Origin: Haemaphysalis longicornis
Lineage: Eukaryota > Arthropoda > Arachnida > Ixodida > Ixodidae
Assembly: GCA_013339765.2 (NCBI GenBank)
Contig: CM023451.1
Coordinates: forward strand, 147,756,763 to 147,820,762
DNA: 64,000 nt
Reading direction: 5' to 3'
This document shows, in pieces, positions 56,833 through 64,000 of this stretch. Both the position numbers and the translations under genes were made by a program. The notes below the pieces were generated by a model, which saw only the letters and a list, made by a program, of their open reading frames with translations, searched no databases and had not been told where the DNA came from. How positions within the stretch are numbered: the stretch's first letter is position 1; each line of letters begins with the position of its first letter.

Positions 56833-57660
56833 AAGTTTTTTTCGTTGTTACGCAGTTTTAAAGGTCTTTTTAATCAGCTAGTACTCATACTCATTTTCTG
56901 TTTTGCTTGAACTACTCTTCCACTCTCTATTTCGCTTGTGCCGTTTTCTGGCCGATCCCCCGCCATATCATTGGATAATCATAGGGAGCAATTACTCCAT
57001 TCCATAGAGAGCCTCAAGCGGCTCGGCAGCAGTAGGGGAATTTTTTTTTACCTGAACTGGTGCAGATTAGTGTAGACCAGTGCCGAGTGCTACTAGGGGA
57101 TATTCATTAGTAAAAAAGAAAAATGAACACATGCTGCACAGGGTGGAGGAGGAATAAACTTTTTGTGCACACCACGATGTGCTCAGCCTCCCGAAGTCCA
57201 GGGCCTTGCTGTTGCTCTGGTACTGAGCTGGTCAATGCTTGCACCAGTGCAGCCAGTTCAGGTTTTAAAAAATGCCTCCAGTGCCCTTTTTTTTTCATAA
57301 GAGTTCATTCCTCTTCCTTTGGAAAGCCTACTCACCAGTATTTACTGCTGGAGCAATCTTGGTATGCAAAATGGGAAATCTGCCCCCAAGCTGCTTTCAC
57401 CTACATAGAGTGGGTCAAACCCCAACTGAACCACTGGAGGTATGTAAACAATTCACTAAATCAGGGACTTGGAACCATGTAAGTCAATCTTTCAACTGCA
57501 TAGAAGTTTGAGTTACACTGCTTGCTTAGAGATTACTGGTGTTCCAAGTAGCCCTTCTAACCCCAGGAACCACTTTCAAAAGAAAACAGAGAAAAATGCC
57601 GATTCAATGGCAGGCTAGCAGCAAGCAAATGCTCACTGCCAACAGAATGAGACAAGTGGA
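56833..57660. other. Intergenic spacer between eEF1A 3' end and NPC1 5' end
   Basis: Both flanking genes are on the minus strand, so this is the space downstream of eEF1A and upstream of NPC1. I see no coding signal or recognisable repeat in it. Confidence 0.6.
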
Positions 57661-57686
57661 CCTGCATCCGGGTGGTACAGCTTGGC

Positions 57687-57692
57687 TTTATT
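57687..57692 (-). terminator. eEF1A polyadenylation signal AATAAA
   Basis: AATAAA on the minus strand about 210 bases past the eEF1A stop codon. Cleavage is expected 10-30 bases further on, near 57660-57675. Confidence 0.8.
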
Positions 57693-57900
57693 TGCGTCAC
57701 TTTTAAAATAGAAACACCCAATGACAACATCTCAACAGGTAGGGGCAGACTTTTTTCCTCCTGAACTCTTTGCGGTGACATTGACACAGCAACCAAAGGT
57801 TGAGAAACAGGGTAACCAAAAAGTGAGCCAGGAGGCGTTTCCCAGCTGGGGGCCAGCATGCGTGCTGCTGCTCTTCCGGGGCCCTGCCAAGCAGCCATAG

Positions 57901-58124
57901 TTATTTCTTCTTCTGGGCCTTCTCAGCAGCCTTGGTGACCTTGCCACCAGACGCCTCCTTGGGCTTCACAGACTTGATGACGCCCACAGCCACCGTTTGC
58001 CTCATGTCGCGGACAGCGAAGCGACCCAGGGGCGGGAAGTCGGTGAAGGTCTCCACGCACATGGGCTTGGAGGGCACCAGATCGATGATGGCAGCATCTC
58101 CAGACTTGATGAACTTAGGGTTGT
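57901..58124 (-). CDS. eEF1A: eEF1A last coding exon
   Basis: Begins AC AAC CCT after TTTTGCAG and encodes the domain 3 end: NPKFIKSGDAAIIDLVPSKP, RFAVRDMRQTVAVGVIK and the basic C-terminus. Stop TAA at 57901-57903. Confidence 0.97.
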
Positions 58125-59613
58125 CTGCAAAAGAGAAGGCAAAAAACAGTCAGGCTCCAAGTCGACCAGCAAGAAAGCTCGGCATACTCTACCTTCCAGC
58201 TTCTTGCCAGAACGACGGTCACACTTCTCCTTGATCTCACGGAACTTGCAGGCAATGTGAGCTGTGTGGCAGTCCAGCACAGGGGTGTAGCCGTTGGAGA
58301 TCTGGCCAGGATGGTTCAGCACAATAACCTGGGCGGTGAACTCCTCAGTGGCCTTAGGCGGGGTGTCCTTGGAGTCTCCACACACGTACCCACGACGCAG
58401 CTCCTTCACAGACACGTTCTTGACGTTGAAGCCCACGTTGTCACCAGGCACAGCCTCGGTCAGAGCCTCGTGGTGCATCTCCACAGACTTGACCTCAGTG
58501 GTCAGGTTGGCCGGGGCAAAGGTGACAACAGTGCCAGGCTTGAGGACGCCAGTCTCCACTCGGCCCACGGGCACCGTGCCAATGCCTCCAATCTTGTAGA
58601 CGTCCTGCAGGGGAAGTCGCAGAGGCTTGTCCGTAGGCCGGGTCGGGGGCTCCATGGCATCCAGGGCCTGCAGAAGGGTCTTGCCCTCAGACTTGCCAGA
58701 CTTGCGCTCGATGGCCCACCCCTTGTACCAGGGCATGTTCGTGCTGGGCTCAAGCATGTTGTCGCCGTTCCAGCCAGAGATGGGCACGAAGGGAACGGTG
58801 GCCGGGTTGTAACCAATCTTCTTGATGTAGGCAGACACTTCCTTCTGGATTTCCTCGAAACGGTTCTGGGAGAATGGCGGCTCCGTCGTGTCCATCTTGT
58901 TCACGCCGACAATCATCTGCTTCACACCCAGGGTGTAGGCCAGCAGCGCGTGCTCCCTGGTCTGGCCGTTCTTGGAGATACCAGCCTCGAACTCGCCAGT
59001 ACCGGCGGCCACAATCAGCACAGCACAGTCAGCCTGCACAAACACGGCACGAAGAGCAAAACGTCAGCACTGATACGCGTAAGACGCGCCAAGACACCAA
59101 AGCGAAACTAGAAGAGGCAACGGGAAAACCAACCTGGGAGGTTCCGGTGATCATGTTCTTGATGAAATCACGATGGCCAGGAGCGTCGATGACAGTCACG
59201 TAGTACTTGGGGGTCTCGAACTTCCAGAGAGTGATATCGATGGTGATACCACGCTCACGCTCCGCCTTGAGCTTGTCCAGCACCCAGGCGTACTTGAAGG
59301 AGCCCTTGCCCATCTGCGCAAGTCAAAAAAGGGCCCCACCGGCGTCGCGTTAAGTGCCGGCCCAGCCATGCCGGCCGGCGCTCCGAGCAATATGGCGAAC
59401 ACAAGACGCCTACTGCGGCGCCAGTGCAAGGGTTAGGGGGCATTAAAAGGAACAGAACGAGTCACCGACCTCCTGGGCTTCCTTCTCGAACTTCTCAATG
59501 GTACGCTTGTCAATGCCACCGCATTTGTAGATCAGGTGTCCGGTAGTCGTAGACTTTCCGGAATCGACGTGGCCGATGACGACGATGTTAATGTGGGTCT
59601 TTTCCTTTCCCAT
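57901..59613 (-). CDS. eEF1A: Translation elongation factor 1-alpha (eEF1A), complete
   Basis: GTPase that delivers aminoacyl-tRNA to the ribosomal A site in the cytosol. Coding segments 59470-59613, 59134-59313, 58193-59033 and 57901-58124 give 462 residues, the usual family length, with no frame breaks. Visible motifs are the P-loop GHVDSGKS (residues 14-21), effector region GITIDITLWKFETPKY, DAPGH, and NKMD of the guanine site. Domains 2 and 3 follow, ending KAAEKAQKKK. Introns fall after residues 48 (Glu) and 108 (Gln) and inside codon 389. The start ATG follows GCGACC. An upstream 5'UTR segment begins at 59637 after a TTTCAG acceptor. A strong promoter and CG-rich codons fit a highly expressed gene. 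Paralogue (somatic or other) cannot be decided. Confidence 0.98.
58193..59033 (-). CDS. eEF1A: eEF1A third coding exon
   Basis: Encodes residues 109-388, from ADCAVLIVAAGTGEFEAGIS to CDRRSGKKLE, covering the rest of the GTPase domain (VGVNKMD), domain 2 and most of domain 3. Acceptor TGTGCAG, donor GTAGAG, phase 1 out. Confidence 0.98.
59134..59313 (-). CDS. eEF1A: eEF1A second coding exon
   Basis: Sixty codons, MGKGSFKYAWVLDKLKAERE to IKNMITGTSQ, containing switch I/effector and DAPGHRDF. Acceptor GCGCAG, donor GTTGGT, phase 0 at both ends. Confidence 0.98.
59470..59613 (-). CDS. eEF1A: eEF1A first coding exon
   Basis: Forty-eight codons, MGKEKTHINIVVIGHVDSGK to KFEKEAQE, containing the GHVDSGK P-loop. 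Donor GTCGGT. Its 5'UTR part runs 59614-59637. Confidence 0.98.
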
Positions 59614-60157
59614 GGTCGCGGTTTTGCGTGTCCCTGTCTGAAAGAACAAACGAGAGCGGCGGCAGCAGCCGACAGGGGTGTAAACGAGTAGTCAATGAAT
59701 CATTACTGGCCGTAAGCGAGCAACCCACACCCCGCAACACTTGCCGGTTCTAGACAAAAGCACGTCGGAATGGCGTGCGGCCAAAATGGCGACCCTAGGT
59801 TTCATTACCACGAGGCGTCAAAACAAGCCAATTAACAAGAACTGGTAACCGTAAAGTTAAACAAGGTAATTATGCGTTTCCCGACACGCTATGTATGCTA
59901 AACGAAAACCGCACAACACGGAAGCTAGGCAACCGGCACGAAACCACAAGGCATATCAGTGCGCCATGATCGACTTAATTCACCGGCCACCCCGCGAACT
60001 ACTTCGCCTTAATTTGATACAAAAACTCATTGCTGATAGAAAAATACTTTTGAACACAGCCGTAGGGGTGACCAGATAGCAAAATTCACGCGATATTTCT
60101 CACCGATGACACTTGCCAACACCCGAATACCACGGATAAAGAGGAGCCGCAACTCAC

Positions 60158-60185
60158 CAACACAACCGACGGAGAGCGAAGAGGA
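60158..60185 (-). other. eEF1A: eEF1A non-coding first exon (TOP-like 5' end)
   Basis: The segment ends GTTGTGTTG before a consensus donor GTGAGT (60152-60157) and starts about 30 bases below a TATA box in a pyrimidine-rich stretch (TTCATTCCTCTTCGCTCTCC). This is the 5'TOP arrangement expected for translation-factor mRNAs. The start is approximate. The intron 59638-60157 has no other feature I can see. Confidence 0.65.
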
Positions 60186-60207
60186 ATGAAGGCGGCGGGT
60201 CACGTGC

Positions 60208-60214
60208 TATATAT
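60208..60214 (-). promoter_or_regulatory. eEF1A TATA box
   Basis: A TATATAG sequence on the minus strand about 30 bases upstream of the pyrimidine-rich presumed start site, next to an E-box CACGTG (60201-60206). Confidence 0.6.
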
Positions 60215-60225
60215 CGACTGGCATA

Positions 60226-60233
60226 TGACGTCA
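60226..60233. promoter_or_regulatory. Palindromic CRE (TGACGTCA) between eEF1A and MRPS14
   Basis: A perfect cAMP-response-element palindrome 12 bases upstream of the eEF1A TATA box and about 205 bases upstream of the MRPS14 start. It sits at the edge of an AT-rich block (60234-60360) that separates the two divergent genes. Confidence 0.55.
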
Positions 60234-60438
60234 CATTTTTACACAAATAATCAAATAATTTTATAATTTATTACTTAAATATACATTAAATATTATATTT
60301 AATTTTACTAAGACCTAAATAAAGGTATATATATTTGTATAAATAGATTAAACGTATGCGGACCTGCATTTTCACACGTAATGGCGGCCTACATGGCATT
60401 CGTGTATTGATTCGGCGTCTACCGTACTCGCCTCAAAT

Positions 60439-60501
60439 ATGGCAATGAATAAAGTGATCAATAGCTTCAAATGTTTGTTAGGCGCCAGATTTCCGTGCCA
60501 G
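60439..60501 (+). CDS. MRPS14: MRPS14 exon 1 (presequence, inferred)
   Basis: Twenty-one codons from ATG GCA ATG to CAG, followed by GCAAGT. Chosen because phase, distance and presequence composition fit. No conserved residues prove it. Confidence 0.6.
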
Positions 60502-60965
60502 GCAAGTTTTTCATACTTTAATTCAAGTCTCAACTATCTCCCTTTCGCCTTCTGGCTGCTCTGGCGCACTTCAGGCGCTTATCTTCGACCGCGAACGCAT
60601 CGCGAAGTGTGTTCCATTTTGTCCCTCTATCTCCGCCTACTGAAGCCTTTATGCCTGTTGAAGTTACCGCAGCTTTTCTTGAGCTTCTGCGTCATTCAAT
60701 AAAACCTACTGCCTGGGTTATCCTTTCTTTAAGCTTACATTGTGTTCCAGGCGCGTTTTCTTCGGTGCTGAAGTAAGCTACACCCGTTTAATACGTTCTG
60801 CAGATTGCCACGCCGATGGGGAGTTTATTGCCTCGTCGAGACATGTATACGGACTGGAGAATGGCTCGAGACGCCAAGAGAAGAAAAGTGGTAAAGGAAT
60901 ACGCCCGTTTGAGGCTAAACATCAACTCTCTCCGGAAGAATGACATCCTACCGAAGAGCCTACAG
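60439..60965 (+). CDS. MRPS14: Mitochondrial ribosomal protein S14 (uS14m), 5' part
   Basis: Component of the small subunit of the mitochondrial ribosome. Two exons (60439-60501 and 60804-60965, 75 codons) are seen. Exon 2 encodes YTDWRMARDAKRRKVVKEYA and LNINSLRKNDILPKSLQ, closely matching human [20 protein letters not shown] and INSLRKNTILPKILQ. Exon 1 (MAMNKVINSFKCLLGARFPC) has the basic, acid-free character of a mitochondrial presequence and joins in phase 0. The intron between them would be GC-AG (CAG then GCAAGT), a known minor class. The C-terminal half, expected to hold the RPRG and RWRLSR motifs, is not visible before 64000. The gene is divergent from eEF1A and likely shares its promoter region. 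Exon 2 is secure; exon 1 is inferred. Confidence 0.88.
60804..60965 (+). CDS. MRPS14: MRPS14 exon 2
   Basis: Fifty-four codons between TTCTGCAG and GTAGCG, phase 0 at both ends. It contains the conserved DWRM and INSLRKNxILPK motifs of mitochondrial uS14. An internal ATG at 60816 would give a shorter start if exon 1 is wrong. Confidence 0.93.
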
Positions 60966-63900
60966 GTAGCGTTTCACATGCACGTGGCCACTGGCAACTG
61001 CCTCTCGTTTTCTGTGTGGGTTAGCAAGTGGTTCGCAGCTTGCTCAGTAATTCTTGATATCCGCTAGCTATTATACCCATCTTAAGAAAAGAAAGAAGCT
61101 TAAGGAAATCTTCTTTTATTCTGTAGTGAATGCTATTCGACGCGTTGAGGTCTAAAACTTGTTCTTTTGGGCTAGATGTACCGACTCTCGTGTTTTCTGT
61201 TGGACCGCTGCTCCGAATCTGGCAAAACGGCATTTTTGAGATAACCGCGGCTGACGTGAAAGAGAATCAAGAAAACTTTTTTTTTCTTCTTTTTTCGTGT
61301 TCAGTTTTCATCCCGGAAGCGCGTCTTGCCACGTGAGTGGGTAACTTGCATGACTGTCAGGCGAATGTTGTTTCTCTTGCTTACAATTAACGTGCTCTTG
61401 CGTTTCACTAATGGCATGGAGAAATTCGCTGTGACGCGGCGTGTCATTTTACTGGTTTCGGTCAGTTTCAACTGCGGGAAGCCCTGAAGCCTCGTGGTTC
61501 CGTGAGGCTGACATTCCGGGCGCAGTAGTCAGCGTTTGACAATTTATGCTTTTGTTACCCCTGCGCGCTAATGAAATTAAAGGCAGTTTTAACCTAAGCG
61601 TTTTTCTTTAACAAGGTGAAGGGCGCGATAAGAGGAACACGTCCTTTTTTTGTTGTTGTTATGGGTGGTAAAGGTTTTCCCTTGCTGCGAACGCCAGTAT
61701 CACTATAGTGTTTATCAAAAAAAGGAAACGTGAAAGCTTGTTGAGTGTAACAGGCATGAGTGCCGTCAAAATAATGCCAAGGCTCCTCATAAACCTGCAA
61801 GCTGCGTGCCATGCCAGAAGCTTCCAGGCTGTCTAAATATTGCTGAACCTTGTGGCAATGTGTGTGAGCCTTGTACGCCAACTAGATAACTGTCGTTAAA
61901 TATTTTTGTGCCAGAATGCGTGCCTTCACATAAGGCCATGTTAGGAAAATCACTGAGCCTCTCCCTCAATTTGCATCTTTGATGCATGACCCACACTTGC
62001 TGTTCTTCTAGCTGCACATATAGCTTAACCTGGCAGAAACATTGACAGCGCCTAGCATAGCAGACAGGGCTATTAAAAAACCCCTGGAATGCTCTTATTG
62101 GGGGGGGGGGGGGGGGTGCTTTTTGAGCACTCGATTTGTTCTTAGTGTCAAGTAGAAATAGATTGTTGCAGAAACAAAAGGTTCTAAAATTTTCAAATTT
62201 AAATAGACTAAGGTTGTACACATGACATCATGTAGTGTGCGGGCAATGCCTATATCCTCACATCAGTTCAGCATCCTATGAGCGCACACCCTCTTCAGCA
62301 TCAGTTATGTACCCAAACTGTCTGCTTGCCTCTATGGCACTAAAGTAACACCTCCAACCTCTGTACAGATGATCAGGGTTCAAATGGCGAGCTTTTTTAA
62401 AGCAATCACTCAGTTTATTATACTCCCAAACATTTTTTTTTTTTTTTTAGTTGGAGTGGAGTGGTAAGTTTTGGGTCGCTCTTGGTACATGGCACCTAAG
62501 GCACTGCTCTGCACTCCGGGAACTCCCTTTATCAAGCAATCAATCAATTTATTACACTTATACACAGTACATTGAGAGGCTGGGGTTGGGTAGTAACATT
62601 TGGGTTGCTGTCGACGCAGCAGGCATAAAAACACAGCTTACGTTTCGTATAATAATGACTTGCTTATAGTCATTTAGGTGGGATTGCACGACACGGTGCG
62701 TATATCCTCCGTGGAGGACTTCTCAAAAAATTGATAGTCTTCTCACTCGCCCCGATGACCTTGCCAGATGACTAGTGAGAATGGTGAAGTATGTGATACT
62801 CCGGAAGATGCAAGCTCATGGTTACCTGTACTGGGAAGCCCATTTCCATGCTTCTTGATGGTGTCATTAGCATGGTTGCTTTACCACGTGGGAAGGCCAA
62901 GAGCTTTCAGCCACACTTTCAATTGTTCACTGGACCTCACTGCCTGGAGCAGCCAGGAACAGCACACGTTTGCCATGGCTACAACGACTCTTGAGCATGT
63001 AAAAAGGGCATAAAGCACATCCACTGGCAAACAAAACAAGTTCAGAAAGGAATGCTCACAGCGATGCATCGTGATGGGCCATGTAGAAAGAATAGCAAGC
63101 AGTGCAAAAACAAGCAAGGCAGTAGTGTCTCACCCTGTTTCCATTTATTTATTTTCTCTTAGCACCAAAGCTGTTTAGCAGATCATAATTTTTCGTGTCT
63201 AGAGTTAAAAAATACCAAAAAATTGCCAACCATACCCACCTAGGGAGATTGGCCAAGATTGTGGCGGCCACCCGACAGTTAAGAAAACCAAGAAAATGCA
63301 GAGCGCTCGTGTGTACGTGCTTCGTGGCGACCGCACAGCATTCCCGGTGCACATTTGCAAGCCAAGCATACCCATTTAGAGTGGTTGGCCAAGATTGACC
63401 AAAAAAACTGCAACATTCGCCGTAATTGTGGCAACACTTGTTCGTAACGAGAAAGACACGTCATAGCGCACGCCCCTCCAAGGTGATGTCCAACGATTAT
63501 CACTTCAGAAAAAATGAAGGAAGCTCGCACAATGATGGAGTAAAGGTCATTGTGGCAGCAAAAAAGAAGCAAATCAAGTTGCAATCGTGGACTTAAACCT
63601 TCGTGGTGGATCGTTAATGTTGCAGTACAGCTTCCCGCATTCGTTCTTAGTCAATTTGAATAAGTTTTTATGCTTGCTTTGTAGGAAAACCAGAAAATAA
63701 GCCATTATTTAGGCTGATTTGTTCAGTATGATGGCTTGTACAAAATATTGCAAACCCAGCCATTTGTGGGACACCGCGCTGTGTTGTCATATATGGAGTC
63801 ATCATGAGTGGCGTAGTCTGAGGTGCATTTGCTTGTATTTTTAAATTTAACAACTTTTTTTTTTTTTTTTTGCTGCACTGATCTTGATCATAATTTTTGC

Positions 63901-64000
63901 ATCCATCCCTACATGGTACCAAGTGCACATTTAGTATCTGGAAAGTACCATTAAAAATGTGTTGCAGGGTTACCTTGTGGGGGGGGCATCAAGGAGCAAT
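60966..64000 (+). other. MRPS14 intron 2 (continues past the window)
   Basis: I see no further MRPS14 exon. The stretch holds simple repeats (G run 62101-62117, T runs near 62433 and 63857) and a short imperfect duplication around GGTTGGCCAAGATTG (63230-63265 and 63367-63401). Confidence 0.6.
62101..62117. repeat. G homopolymer run
   Basis: Seventeen consecutive G; length likely uncertain. Confidence 0.9.

Noticed and set aside
58257..59111. Long plus-strand open frame of 284 codons opposite eEF1A
   Set aside because: It is the complementary-strand shadow of the conserved eEF1A exon; codon bias of eEF1A keeps the opposite frame open and the protein matches no family I know.
1..64000. CRISPR arrays, bacterial operons or insertion sequences
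   Set aside because: No evenly spaced repeats or prokaryotic gene organisation; the window is spliced animal DNA.

Overview
This window is animal nuclear DNA: intron-rich, spliced genes with GT-AG junctions, dense transposon debris and many microsatellites. It most likely comes from a hard tick. The strongest clue is a tRNA-derived SINE (35.6 and 38.5 kb) whose body I recognise as the abundant Ruka-type SINE of ixodid ticks. Penelope-like retroelements, TTAA- and TA-flanked inverted-repeat elements and arthropod-like protein sequences agree with this. I cannot name the species.

Three genes can be read. NPC1 occupies most of the window on the minus strand (8105 to 56576). Seventeen coding exons are recovered from the signal peptide to the second large luminal loop, about 917 codons; the last ~350 residues lie beyond position 1. 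Every junction phase agrees with its neighbour except in exons 3 and 11, where one extra base each breaks the frame. Both look like consensus or assembly indels, not gene death. About 1.1 kb upstream, also on the minus strand, lies a complete eEF1A gene (CDS 57901 to 59613, four coding segments, 462 residues) with a non-coding first exon, TATA box and CRE. Head-to-head with it on the plus strand is the 5' part of MRPS14 (60439 to 60965), whose third exon is not visible before the window ends; its first intron appears to be GC-AG.

NPC1 introns are filled with mobile-element remains. These include three Penelope-like (PLE) remnants: 6.7-7.7 kb with RT and endonuclease pieces; 41.97-42.75 kb with inverted terminal repeats and a 13-bp target duplication; and 54.2-54.7 kb. 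There is a decayed Ty3/gypsy integrase region at 36.2-37.6 kb interrupted by a 179-bp foldback element, and two non-LTR retrotransposon 3' ends (5.8 and 17.6 kb). At least six TTAA-type inverted-repeat elements occur, two of them sharing one TTAA at 28732-28735, along with five TA-flanked inverted-repeat elements, tRNA-derived SINEs and simple repeats. Several GC-rich stretches inside introns belong to these elements and are not promoters.

The genes are ordinary housekeeping functions: lysosomal sterol export (NPC1), cytosolic translation elongation (eEF1A) and mitochondrial translation (MRPS14). I found no evidence of a novel gene system. The most notable items are the two NPC1 frame breaks, the compact PLE copy with inverted ends, the nested TTAA elements and the compact eEF1A/MRPS14 divergent promoter.
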